Positions 34,801-42,317 of a stretch of 54,252 nucleotides of DNA are shown here, one piece after another (the stretch's first letter is position 1; each line of letters starts with the position of its first letter). The notes below the pieces were generated by a model. It searched no databases. It saw nothing but the letters and a program-made list of their open reading frames with translations, and was not told the DNA's origin. Both the position numbers and the translations under genes were made by a program. The DNA is from Bacteroides pyogenes DSM 20611 = JCM 6294. Its GTDB lineage: Bacteria > Bacteroidota > Bacteroidia > Bacteroidales > Bacteroidaceae. The stretch is taken from NCBI RefSeq assembly GCF_000428105.1, contig NZ_ATZH01000030.1, positions 1-54,252 of the forward strand, in the 5' to 3' direction.

Positions 34801-35589
34801 GGCATCAGCCCCGACCGACGTACTCCGACCGGCGTGCGCGCAGCTATCATCCGCGAAAAAGGAACCAACGGAGAACGCGAAATGGCCTATTCGCTCTATC
34901 TCGCCGGATTCGACGTGAAAGACGTTACGATGACCGATCTCATCAGCGGGCGTGAAACTTTGGAAGATGTGAACATGGTCGTTTATTGCGGAGGCTTTTC
35001 CAATTCCGATGTGTTAGGTTCCGCCAAAGGATGGGCGGGAGGTTTCCTGTTCAACGAAAAGGCAAAAACCGCTTTGGATAAGTTTTACGCACGCAAAGAC
35101 ACCTTGTCTTTGGGCATTTGCAACGGTTGCCAGCTGATGATGGAGCTGAACCTTATCAACCCGGAACTGAAGAAGAAAGGCAAAATGCTGCACAACGACT
35201 CGCACAAGTTCGAATCTACCTTTGTGGGAGTCACCATTCCTACAAACAGAAGCGTAATGTTCGGCTCGTTGAGCGGCAGTAAACTGGGGATTTGGGTAGC
35301 CCACGGAGAAGGAAAGTTCTCATTGCCTTATGACGAAGACAAATACAATGTAGTGGCCAAATACAACTATGACGAATATCCGGGCAATCCGAACGGATCC
35401 GACCACTCGGTAGCTGCTTTGGCAAGCGCGGACGGCCGGCATCTCGCCATGATGCCCCATTTGGAACGTGCCGTCTTCCCGTGGCAAAACGCTTATTACC
35501 CGGCAGAACGCATCAATAACGACCAAGTTACGCCGTGGATAGAAGCATTCGTTAATGCTCGGAAATGGATTGAAGCAAAAGTAAAATAA
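31885..35589 (+). CDS. purL: Phosphoribosylformylglycinamidine synthase (single-chain)
   Basis: 1234 residues, the large one-chain form. Order: N-terminal PurS-like and linker part (about 1-200, E-H-C-R-H-K-I-F motif), two AIR-synthase-like ATP-binding halves (about 200-1000), and a C-terminal class I glutamine amidotransferase (about 1000-1234) with nucleophile Cys in G-I-C-N-G-C-Q and the triad His in M-M-P-H-L-E-R. It converts FGAR to FGAM in purine synthesis using ATP and glutamine. Length matches other Bacteroides PurL proteins. It diverges from the lysE-like unit. No purine riboswitch is seen in the short leader. Confidence 0.96.
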   Translation: MILFFRTPSKSMIAVESNHRLTPDESDKLCWLFGEAVMENEEKQDGYFVGPRREMITPWSTNAVEITQNMGIEGIVRIEEFFPVKDEKADYDPMLQRMYKGLDQQIFTTNRQPEPIYYIDDLEAYNEKEGLALSKEEMEYLKKVEKDLGRKLTDSEVFGFAQINSEHCRHKIFGGTFIIDGVEQESSLFQMIKKTTQENPNKIISAYKDNVAFAEGPIVEQFAPADHSKPDFFQIKDIKSVISLKAETHNFPTTVEPFNGASTGTGGEIRDRMAGGKGSWPIAGTAVYMTSYPRTDEERPWEEILPVRKWLYQTPEQILIKASNGASDFGNKFGQPLICGSVLTFEHTENNEVYGYDKVIMLAGGVGYGTQRDCLKGSPEAGNKIVVIGGDNYRIGLGGGSVSSVDTGRYSSGIELNAVQRANAEMQKRANNVVRSLCEEETNPIVSIHDHGSAGHVNCLSELVEECGGLIDMSKLPIGDKTLSAKEIIANESQERMGLLIKEEALEHVRKIAERERAPMYVVGETTGDHRFAFQQADGVRPFDLAVDQMFGSSPKTYMVDKTVERTYKAPEYNAAKLHEYLTNVLQLEAVACKDWLTNKVDRSVTGKVARQQCQGELQLPLSDCGVVALDYRGEKGIATSIGHAPQAALADPAAGSVLSVSEALTNLVWAPMAEGMDSISLSANWMWPCRSQEGEDTRLYTAVKALSDFCCALQINVPTGKDSLSMTQKYPDGEKVISPGTVIVSAGGEVSDVKKVVSPVLVNDAKTTLYHIDFSFDELKLGGSAFAQSLGKIGDNVPSVQDAEYFRDAFLAIQKLIDRKLILAGHDISAGGLITTLLEMCFANTEGGMEIDLDRLKEADIVKILFAENPGVVIQVSDKHKEEVKKTLEEAGVGFVKLGKPTDERHILVSKDGATYQFGIDYMRDVWYTSSYLLDRKQSMNGCAKKRFENYKMQPVEFAFMPEFKGKLSQYGISPDRRTPTGVRAAIIREKGTNGEREMAYSLYLAGFDVKDVTMTDLISGRETLEDVNMVVYCGGFSNSDVLGSAKGWAGGFLFNEKAKTALDKFYARKDTLSLGICNGCQLMMELNLINPELKKKGKMLHNDSHKFESTFVGVTIPTNRSVMFGSLSGSKLGIWVAHGEGKFSLPYDEDKYNVVAKYNYDEYPGNPNGSDHSVAALASADGRHLAMMPHLERAVFPWQNAYYPAERINNDQVTPWIEAFVNARKWIEAKVK

Positions 35590-35681
35590 ATAAAAGTCGA
35601 TTCAAACGCTAAGAAAGAGAGAATAAACCAACGATAAACAAAGCTTTCCAAAAGCTTTATAGATACGTTAAATTCTTTTTT

Positions 35682-35738
35682 CAATCCCCTTATTCAAATC
35701 TTTTTCAGTTAACGAAACAGATATTGATAAGGGGATTG
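35682..35738. repeat. Inverted repeat, possible purL terminator
   Basis: A perfect 12-bp inverted repeat with an imperfect inner extension, spaced by 33 bases. It lies about 90 bases behind the purL stop, but no T-run follows on the plus strand, so a terminator role is uncertain. A two-site operator or a mobile palindrome are alternatives. Confidence 0.6.
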
Positions 35739-35822
35739 CTGCATCTGCCGGATGCCCAATGGCAAATAAAAGAATATAAAATTGCTTCTTGTTGAAACAC
35801 GTTTTCATGTTATTCTGAAATA

Positions 35823-35857
35823 TAAATTTGCGTTCTCAAAAAAAAAACTTATTTTTG
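35823..35857 (+). promoter_or_regulatory. Two -7 elements ahead of the regulator remnant
   Basis: TAAATTTG (35823-35830, followed by C) and TATTTTTG (35850-35857) both match the Bacteroides -7 consensus. They suggest a transcript starting around 35838 or 35864, well ahead of the AraC-domain ATG at 36093 but close to the signal-peptide-like frame at 35917. Confidence 0.35.
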
Positions 35858-35916
35858 TCTATCTTTCCTAAATCAAAAAAGAACACAATTAAGCAAATTC
35901 AAAAGGTCTGTTTCAT

Positions 35917-36092
35917 ATGAGAAAAAGATTTCTTTTTTTTAATATCGTTTTCTTTCATCCAAACTGCTGCGGTTTGCGAATGCCAGAAAAAAGAAGCATA
36001 TATTTTCATGAACAGCCTGATAATACCCAATAACTCTTTTTTTCTAAACTCTTACCAGCTACTTATTTATAAAACTCAGAAAACGAACAAAT
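35917..36092 (+). pseudogene. Signal-peptide-like remnant, frameshifted, ahead of the AraC domain
   Basis: ATG at 35917 begins M-R-K-R-F-L-F-F and then runs into a T8 tract. A one-base change there joins it to the next frame, which continues as a textbook signal peptide end (S-F-I-Q-T-A-A-V-C-E-C-Q). That frame stays open to beyond 36093 but is out of frame with the AraC domain. In Bacteroides, AraC domains of this kind normally form the C-terminus of hybrid two-component proteins that start with a signal peptide, so this may be such a gene with its middle lost. This is inference; a chance frame is possible. Confidence 0.3.
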
Positions 36093-36428
36093 ATGGATTG
36101 GAACTTTATTTCTACCGTAAAACGACATGTGGAAAACAACATAGACAATCAGTCGTTTAATGTAGAGACGCTTTGCAGCCTGATGGGGATGAGCCGAACC
36201 AGCTTCTACAACAAATTAAAATCCCTGACGGATCAGGCGCCTGCCGATTACATCCGTCTCATCCGGTTGGAATATGCGATCCGCCTACTGAAAGAAGGAG
36301 AGCACAACATAACCGAAATATCTGAAATGACAGGATTCAACGATGCCAGATATTTCCGGCAAGTATTCAAAAAACATTTCAACGTAAGTCCCAGCCAATA
36401 CGGTAAAAAGATTAGAGAACACAGATAA
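36093..36428 (+). CDS. AraC-type DNA-binding domain protein
   Basis: 111 residues made up only of an AraC-type double helix-turn-helix: first helix pair around M-G-M-S-R-T-S-F-Y-N-K-L-K (about 33-45), second around I-T-E-I-S-E-M-T-G-F-N-D-A-R-Y-F-R-Q-V-F-K (about 70-90), ending F-N-V-S-P-S-Q-Y-G-K-K. The wording is that of the output domain of hybrid two-component systems, yet no sensor, kinase or receiver part precedes it. Either a stand-alone regulator or the left-over end of a decayed hybrid protein. It is 19 bp ahead of the chromate transporter pair on the same strand, which it might control. Confidence 0.7.
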   Translation: MDWNFISTVKRHVENNIDNQSFNVETLCSLMGMSRTSFYNKLKSLTDQAPADYIRLIRLEYAIRLLKEGEHNITEISEMTGFNDARYFRQVFKKHFNVSPSQYGKKIREHR

Positions 36429-36447
36429 AAAGAGGAAATTGAAAAGA

Positions 36448-37035
36448 ATGAATATCTACTTCGAACTGTTCGGAATCTTTTTTAAGATAGGAGCTTTCAC
36501 CATCGGAGGTGGATACGCTATGGTTCCCCTTATCGAAAACGAGATTGTGACAAAACGGAAATGGATCGCGCGGGAAGATTTCATCGATCTGCTTGCCATA
36601 GCGCAATCGTCGCCGGGAGTGCTGGCTGTAAACATAGCAATCTTTATCGGGTACAAACTGCGTGGTGTTCGCGGAAGTATCGTCACTACGCTGGGAACTG
36701 TCCTACCGTCGTTTACCATCATACTGGCTATTGCCCTGTTCTTCCACAATTTTAAAGACAACCCCGTAGTCGAACGCATTTTTAAAGGCATCCGCCCCGC
36801 CGTGGTAGCCTTAATCGCCGCACCTACATTCACCATGGCCAAAGCAGCCCGCATCAACCGTTACACGATATGGATACCCGTTTTATCCGCATTGCTCATC
36901 TGGTTGCTCGGTTTCTCTCCGATTTGGATTATCATAGCAGCCGGATTAGGTGGATTTGCATGGGGAAAAATAAAAAAAGAAGAGAGCCGGACGGCGGAGA
37001 ACAATGCGGTAAGCGGGACGAAACAAAAACCATGA
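36448..37035 (+). CDS. Chromate transporter family protein, first half
   Basis: 195 residues forming one CHR domain with about five or six membrane helices. The motif F-K-I-G-A-F-T-I-G-G-G-Y-A-M-V-P (about 11-26) and S-S-P-G-V-L-A-V-N are typical of short CHR proteins, which work as pairs of opposite orientation. ATG at 36448 was chosen; a TTG lies three codons upstream. The family is named for chromate efflux, but in gut bacteria the natural anion may be different. The partner gene starts 45 bp later. Confidence 0.88.
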   Translation: MNIYFELFGIFFKIGAFTIGGGYAMVPLIENEIVTKRKWIAREDFIDLLAIAQSSPGVLAVNIAIFIGYKLRGVRGSIVTTLGTVLPSFTIILAIALFFHNFKDNPVVERIFKGIRPAVVALIAAPTFTMAKAARINRYTIWIPVLSALLIWLLGFSPIWIIIAAGLGGFAWGKIKKEESRTAENNAVSGTKQKP

Positions 37036-37080
37036 ATAAAGAGTCATACAGACTAAGAAACAGAAAAAATAAAGGAAGCT

Positions 37081-37629
37081 ATGATTTACTTGCAGCTGTT
37101 TTACACATTTTTCAAAATAGGTCTTTTCGGATTCGGAGGAGGCTACGCCATGCTTTCGATGATTCAGGGTGAAGTGGTGGCCCGTTATGAGTGGATCAGT
37201 GCGCAGGAATTCACAGACATCGTAGCTGTCAGCCAAATGACGCCGGGTCCTATCGGAATCAACGCAGCCACGTATGTTGGGTTTACAGCAACCGACAGCG
37301 TGTGGGGTGCGGTTATCGCCACGTTCGCCGTCATTCTTCCTTCGTTTATCCTGATGCTTACAATCAGCAGGTTCTTTCTGAAGTATCAAAAACATCCGGC
37401 CGTAACATCCGTCTTCAAGGGGTTACGACCGGCCATTGTGGGGTTGCTGGCTTCGGCGGCATTGATGCTGATGAACGCCGGGAATTTCGGTTCGCCCGTC
37501 ACAGACACTTACACGTTCGTCATCAGCATATTGATTTTTACCGCAGCTTTTGTGGGAACCCGAAAGTATAAAATAAATCCCATCCTGATGATTGTGGGTT
37601 GCGGAATCGCCGGCTTGCTGCTTTATTAG
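37081..37629 (+). CDS. Chromate transporter family protein, second half
   Basis: 182 residues, the second short CHR domain (F-K-I-G-L-F-G-F-G-G-G-Y-A-M-L-S at about 11-26, M-T-P-G-P-I-G-I-N at about 54-62). It pairs with the protein encoded just upstream to form a complete membrane transporter. Its stop codon lies 3 bp from the end of the convergent glycosidase-like gene, so there is essentially no space for a terminator between them. Confidence 0.88.
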   Translation: MIYLQLFYTFFKIGLFGFGGGYAMLSMIQGEVVARYEWISAQEFTDIVAVSQMTPGPIGINAATYVGFTATDSVWGAVIATFAVILPSFILMLTISRFFLKYQKHPAVTSVFKGLRPAIVGLLASAALMLMNAGNFGSPVTDTYTFVISILIFTAAFVGTRKYKINPILMIVGCGIAGLLLY

Positions 37630-37632
37630 AGA

Positions 37633-39141
37633 TTACAACTTCACTTTCTTGCTTACCGACTTCGATTCGTTGTGCAAGCGGTCGAGCGCTGTAACCACAT
37701 AGCGGTATTTCTTTTTCCCCGAATCATAGGGAAGCCTGAAGTGGTTTTTGTTCGTGATGCCTGCGATATGAGAAGGATCGTCGATATCGACCTTTTCACC
37801 CGGTTCAAAACGATAAACGACATACCGCACGGCTTTGTCCATCTCGGTTTTTGCTTTCGGAGCCGTCCAGAAGAGCATGTATCCGTCTTCAGTCCATACT
37901 TTTTTTACTTTCCGCACCTTACCCGGAGCTTTGTTGTCTATGAAGTCGAACACCGGAACAAGCGACGGATATTTGTGATACTCTTTAACCAAAGCATCTC
38001 TGTAAAGTCCGGCGTTTTCCACCACCGCACCGGCATACCACTGACAGCTTCCGCCGATTGTCTGATAAGCACGCTGCAACGCCATTTTGCGGGGAAGCTG
38101 ATTGATCGCAGGATTCTCCGGATCGGGCTTCTGAATGCTATTCATCACCGACTGCCCTATAAACAGCGGACGGTTCTCGGCATGCCTCGCCCACCATTTG
38201 ACCAAAGTTTCATAATCGGCGGCCTTATGCCCCACCTCCCAATATATCTGCGGAATATTGTAGTCTATCCATCCCTCGCGTGCCCACAGCAAAACATCGG
38301 CATACAAGTCATCGTAATTCTGCAATCCGTTTGTCCGGCTGCCCAACGGGTCTGTTTTCTCATTCCGGTAAATCCCGAACGGGCTTACACCGAATTTAAC
38401 CCACGGTTTCAGCGCACGAACTGTTTCATGTATCTTTTTAATCAGAATATTCACGTTGCTCCTCCGCCAGTCCGCCTTGTCGGAAAATCCTCCGCCATAG
38501 CGTTGGAAGCTCGCATCATCCGGAAAGTCCATCCCTTTGACGGGATAAGGGTAGAAATAATCGTCCATGTGAATGGCATCCACGTCGTAGCGCGACACAA
38601 TGTCCGTCACAATCTTGCAGATATACTCGCGGCTATGAGGAAGCGCCGGGTCGAAAAACATCTGGTCGCCGTATGTTACGAACCATTCGGGATGCTGATA
38701 GTAAATATGCGTAGGCGCCAATTCGTTCTTCAACGAAGTCTTTACCCGATACGGGTTGATCCAAGCATGAAACTCCATATTCCTTTCGTGGCAGGCTTCA
38801 ATCATAAACTGCATCGGATCCCACACAGGCGAAGGAATCCTGCCTTGTTCCCCTGTAAGGAAACGGCTCCAAGGTTCATGCTGCGAAGCGTACAGCGCGT
38901 CCGCCTCGGGGCGTACCTGAAAGATAATCGCATTGATTCCCGCCTCCTGAAGAGAATTCAACTGACTGATAAGCGTTTGCTTCAATTGCTCGGCAGGAAT
39001 GCCGCGAAACCGGCTGTTTACCGTTTGTATCCATGCGCCGCGGAATTCCCGTTTCGGATATCTGCCATTCGGGTTGCTCTGCGCCCCGGCTCCTACAGTC
39101 AGCAGCAGAGCCGACAAGAAAAGAATCTGTTTCAATTTCAT
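37633..39141 (-). CDS. Secreted glycoside hydrolase-like protein (GHL10 / DUF187)
   Basis: 502 residues: signal peptide (about 1-20, ending G-A-G-A-Q), GHL10 TIM-barrel domain (about 28-340; E-F-R-G-A-W-I-Q-T-V-N, H-A-W-I-N-P-Y-R, D-A-I-H-M-D-D-Y-F-Y-P-Y, G-V-S-P-F-G-I-Y-R), and a C-terminal fibronectin-III-like domain (about 405-500, G-Y-M-L-F-W-T-A-P). It is probably exported to the periplasm or surface and acts on a polysaccharide; peptidoglycan-related substrates have been proposed for relatives, but nothing here proves one. ATG 39141 was chosen since it gives the signal peptide directly. Confidence 0.85.
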   Translation of the reverse strand: MKLKQILFLSALLLTVGAGAQSNPNGRYPKREFRGAWIQTVNSRFRGIPAEQLKQTLISQLNSLQEAGINAIIFQVRPEADALYASQHEPWSRFLTGEQGRIPSPVWDPMQFMIEACHERNMEFHAWINPYRVKTSLKNELAPTHIYYQHPEWFVTYGDQMFFDPALPHSREYICKIVTDIVSRYDVDAIHMDDYFYPYPVKGMDFPDDASFQRYGGGFSDKADWRRSNVNILIKKIHETVRALKPWVKFGVSPFGIYRNEKTDPLGSRTNGLQNYDDLYADVLLWAREGWIDYNIPQIYWEVGHKAADYETLVKWWARHAENRPLFIGQSVMNSIQKPDPENPAINQLPRKMALQRAYQTIGGSCQWYAGAVVENAGLYRDALVKEYHKYPSLVPVFDFIDNKAPGKVRKVKKVWTEDGYMLFWTAPKAKTEMDKAVRYVVYRFEPGEKVDIDDPSHIAGITNKNHFRLPYDSGKKKYRYVVTALDRLHNESKSVSKKVKL

Positions 39142-39266
39142 AATATTTGTTCGTCGTAAATAATGGTGGCAAAGATAATATAAGCCTGCGCCATCTGCAA
39201 CAAATAGAAGCATCATTCGACGCAGAAATAGCCGCCACGGGATAATAAAAATTCATAAACAAAACG

Positions 39267-39274
39267 TACCTTTG
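39267..39274 (+). promoter_or_regulatory. -7 element of recQ
   Basis: TACCTTTG followed by C matches the Bacteroides -7 consensus. The start would be near 39281, about 18 bases ahead of the ATG at 39299; this supports that ATG over frames opening further upstream. No clear -33 element. Confidence 0.5.
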
Positions 39275-39298
39275 CAGGAAAGTTTAAGCAAACGGAAG

Positions 39299-41110
39299 AT
39301 GAAAAAGACTTTAAAGAAATATTTCGGTTACGACAGTTTCCGCCCTTTGCAGGAAGAAATCATCCGGCATCTGGCAGACGGGCAAGACGCGCTCGTTCTC
39401 ATGCCCACCGGCGGCGGGAAATCGATATGTTACCAACTGCCCGCCCTGCTCTCCGAAGGAACCGCCATTGTGGTTTCGCCGCTCATCTCATTGATGAAAG
39501 ACCAGGTGGAGGCCTTGCAGGCAAACGGTGTCGCCGCCGGCGCCCTGAACAGCAGTAACAGCGAGACCGAAAACGCCAATCTTCGCCGGGCATGTATCGA
39601 AGGGAAGCTCAAGTTGCTATACATCTCGCCGGAAAAGCTGATAGCCGAGAAGGATTATCTTCTGGAAGATATGAACATCTCTTTGTTTGCCATCGACGAA
39701 GCTCACTGCATCTCGCAATGGGGGCATGATTTCCGTCCCGAATATACGCAAATGAGCGTGCTCCGCAAGAAATTCCCGAACGTCCCCATGGTGGCTTTAA
39801 CCGCCACCGCCGACAAAATAACCCGCGAAGATATTGTCCGCCAGTTGCATCTGCGGCAGCCCCGCGTCTTCATATCTTCGTTCGACCGTCCCAACCTCAG
39901 CCTGACGGTGAAACGAGGCTTTCAGACAAAAGAGAAAAACAAATCTATCCTGGAATTCATCCAACGCCACGGGAACGAAAGCGGAATTATCTATTGCATG
40001 AGTCGCAACAAGACGGAAACTGTGGCGCAAATACTCAAAAAACACGGAATCGGCTGCGGAGTATACCATGCCGGACTCTCCGCCAAGCAGAGGGACGAAA
40101 CGCAGGACGACTTCATCAACGACCGCATTCAGGTGGTATGCGCCACGATTGCTTTCGGTATGGGCATCGACAAATCGAATGTCCGGTGGGTGATTCACTA
40201 CAACTTGCCCAAAAGCATCGAAAATTTTTATCAGGAAATCGGACGCTCCGGACGCGACGGTCTCAACAGCGATACCGTATTGTTCTACTCTTTGGCCGAT
40301 TTGATACTGCTCACCAAATTTGCCACGGAAAGCAATCAACAGAGTATCAACCTCGAAAAGCTCCGCCGGATGCAGCAATATGCCGAGGCCGATATTTGCC
40401 GGAGAAGAATCCTGCTCAATTATTTCGGCGAAACTGCCGGCGAAGATTGCGGCAACTGCGATGTGTGCAAAAATCCTCCGCAACGGTTTGACGGAAGCGT
40501 GATTGTGCAAAAAGCGTTGAGCGCCATCGTACGCACGGAACAACAGGTAGGTATAAGCGTATTGATCGATATTTTGCGCGGAAACTATTCCGCCGAAGTG
40601 ACCGGGAAAGGATATCAGGAACTGAAAACATTCGGCGCGGGACGAGAAATCCCGGCGCGCGACTGGCACGACTACCTGCTTCAAATGCTCCAACTCGGCT
40701 ATTTCGAAATAGCTTATAATGAAAACAACCACCTCAAAGTAACATCGAGCGGAAGCGACATACTCTTCGGCCGAGAGAAAGCGATGCTGGTAGTGATTCG
40801 TCGTGAAGAACCTGCAAAAGCAAAAGAAAAGAAGAAGCAAAAACAGGCGGCGGTTATGAAAGAGATTGCCCTCGGACTACCGAATACAGAGAATGAAGAT
40901 TTGTTCGAAGCCCTGCGCGGATTGAGAAAACAGCTCGCCGACGCGGAAGGTCTGCCCGCCTATATCGTTTTCTCGGATAAAGTGTTGCACCTGCTCAGCA
41001 TAGCCCGGCCTACGTCTGTTGAAGAGTTCGGAACCGTCAGCGGCATCGGAGAATACAAAAAGAAGAAATACGGAAAAGAGTTTGTCGAACTGATTCGTCA
41101 ATACGCCTGA
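39299..41110 (+). CDS. recQ: ATP-dependent DNA helicase RecQ
   Basis: 603 residues. Helicase core with P-loop M-P-T-G-G-G-K-S (about 40-47), the box A-I-D-E-A-H-C-I-S-Q-W-G-H-D-F-R-P-E-Y (about 132-150), and motif VI Q-E-I-G-R-S-G-R-D-G (about 311-320). The zinc-binding segment has Cys residues at the pattern C-R-R-R...C-G-N-C-D-V-C (about 370-395), followed by the RQC winged helix and a C-terminal HRDC domain (about 525-600). It unwinds DNA in the 3'-5' direction for recombination and repair. The second 22-bp repeat array lies behind it. Confidence 0.96.
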   Translation: MKKTLKKYFGYDSFRPLQEEIIRHLADGQDALVLMPTGGGKSICYQLPALLSEGTAIVVSPLISLMKDQVEALQANGVAAGALNSSNSETENANLRRACIEGKLKLLYISPEKLIAEKDYLLEDMNISLFAIDEAHCISQWGHDFRPEYTQMSVLRKKFPNVPMVALTATADKITREDIVRQLHLRQPRVFISSFDRPNLSLTVKRGFQTKEKNKSILEFIQRHGNESGIIYCMSRNKTETVAQILKKHGIGCGVYHAGLSAKQRDETQDDFINDRIQVVCATIAFGMGIDKSNVRWVIHYNLPKSIENFYQEIGRSGRDGLNSDTVLFYSLADLILLTKFATESNQQSINLEKLRRMQQYAEADICRRRILLNYFGETAGEDCGNCDVCKNPPQRFDGSVIVQKALSAIVRTEQQVGISVLIDILRGNYSAEVTGKGYQELKTFGAGREIPARDWHDYLLQMLQLGYFEIAYNENNHLKVTSSGSDILFGREKAMLVVIRREEPAKAKEKKKQKQAAVMKEIALGLPNTENEDLFEALRGLRKQLADAEGLPAYIVFSDKVLHLLSIARPTSVEEFGTVSGIGEYKKKKYGKEFVELIRQYA

Positions 41111-41303
41111 TCCGACGGGAACATCTGTCGCAGGCGGACCGACATTTGCCTTGTTTCATCTTTACCGGCAATCTGCTCATCGCATTAAAACACGAGCGGA
41201 CTCCCTTATCTTTAGGTCGGTTCACCCGATACACTTCATTCTATCGAAATTGCCGCCGAAAGATCACACGTTTCGAACAAAGGCTGTTTTGAAATCAATA
41301 AGA

Positions 41304-41412
41304 CGTTTCAAAAAAAGCCCGCCGCCTTTGATTTCAAAGCCCGCCGTGTTTGATTTCAAAGCCCGCCGCCTTTTTTTCAGAGCCCGCCGCCTTTTTTTTC
41401 AGAGTCCGCAGC
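41304..41412. repeat. Second, shorter 22-bp-period repeat array
   Basis: About five units with starts near 41304, 41325, 41347, 41369 and 41390. The unit CCTTTGATTTCAAAGCCCGC and its variants share the core TTTCAAAGCCCGCCG with the second half of the array at 18306-18433, 23 kb away. It lies between the convergent recQ and TPR genes. The remaining bases of this gap (41111-41303, 41413-41450) show no gene. Confidence 0.9.
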
Positions 41413-41450
41413 AACCTTTTGCAACCGGTGGAACAGCTATAAAAACATAC

Positions 41451-42287
41451 TCATTTGCACTGCCTGAGCTGTTCGTACAAATCGGAAGGAGGCACTCCCA
41501 ATGCAATGGCTTTCTCAAAGTCTGCTTTAGCCGCCGCTTTCTTTTTCCGCGACAGATAAATGCTTCCTCGCAACAAATAAGCATCCACAAGTGAATCATT
41601 CAGACGAATGGCTTCGTCCAGATCCACCAATGCCAGATCTTCATGCCTCATATCCCGTTCCACGTCGGCGCGCGCCACATACAATGTGGCATCATCGGGC
41701 TTCTCCGCAATCATTTTATTCAGAATCTCGATCGATTCGCGAAACTTTCCCTCGTTCTGCTCCAAAGTAGCCAGTCCCAATCGCCCGTTATAGCTTAAAG
41801 GTTCTATTTCCAGCAAGCGGTTATAGTCGATCCGGGCAGCTACATAATCACGACGACGCATGTAAATATACGCCCGCATCAACAAAGCTTCTTTATTCCG
41901 CTTGTCTTCGTCGATCACCCGGCAGTAATCGACATAGGCAAGGTCGGTTTCGCCTCTTTCCATATAAATGGCCGCGCGGTCGAGCAGAATAGGAACGGCC
42001 GACGGAGCGAAGTTCAGCGCGAGCGAATAGGACTCCAATGCATAATCGTACTTACCCAAACGGCGTTGCACCCAACCCAGATTCGAAAAGAGCAAAACGT
42101 TTTTCGAATTCTTCGGTTCCAGTTTCAAAGCTTCAAGAAGCAATGTTTCGGCCTGATGCAGGCTATCTTTGCCGATGCATTCAAGCGCCTGCCCGAAAAG
42201 CTCCTCATAATTTTGAGCCGACAGCGTGAAAGGAAGGCAGAGAAAAAGCAGAACGGTAAAAGAAATAAGTTTATATTTTCGCCACAT
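41451..42287 (-). CDS. Secreted tetratricopeptide-repeat protein
   Basis: 278 residues: signal peptide (about 1-24, ending L-S-A-Q), then about seven TPR units with the usual W/L/G/Y/A/P spacing (for example L-G-W-V-Q-R-R-L-G-K-Y-D-Y-A-L-E-S-Y and A-D-V-E-R-D-M-R-H-E-D-L-A-L-V-D-L-D-E-A-I). TPR arrays bind other proteins; this one would act in the periplasm. ATG 42287 starts the signal peptide; a TTG lies five codons upstream. It starts 30 bp after cysK ends on the same strand, but no functional link is evident. Confidence 0.85.
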   Translation of the reverse strand: MWRKYKLISFTVLLFLCLPFTLSAQNYEELFGQALECIGKDSLHQAETLLLEALKLEPKNSKNVLLFSNLGWVQRRLGKYDYALESYSLALNFAPSAVPILLDRAAIYMERGETDLAYVDYCRVIDEDKRNKEALLMRAYIYMRRRDYVAARIDYNRLLEIEPLSYNGRLGLATLEQNEGKFRESIEILNKMIAEKPDDATLYVARADVERDMRHEDLALVDLDEAIRLNDSLVDAYLLRGSIYLSRKKKAAAKADFEKAIALGVPPSDLYEQLRQCK

Positions 42288-42317
42288 ATTTTCGTTTATC
42301 AAATTAAAAGTGTATTC

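Larger units (their letters stand above)
35590..35916. other. AT-rich gap behind purL
   Basis: No gene seen. It carries an inverted repeat CAATCCCCTTAT (35682-35693) / ATAAGGGGATTG (35727-35738) whose stem continues imperfectly inward by about eight pairs. Two plus-strand -7 elements lie at 35823-35830 (TAAATTTG) and 35850-35857 (TATTTTTG), ahead of the remnant frame that begins at 35917. Confidence 0.55.

Noticed and set aside
35682..35738. Invertible promoter flanked by inverted repeats
   Set aside because: Bacteroides has such switches, but the spacing of 33 bases holds no -7 element and no invertase gene is near.
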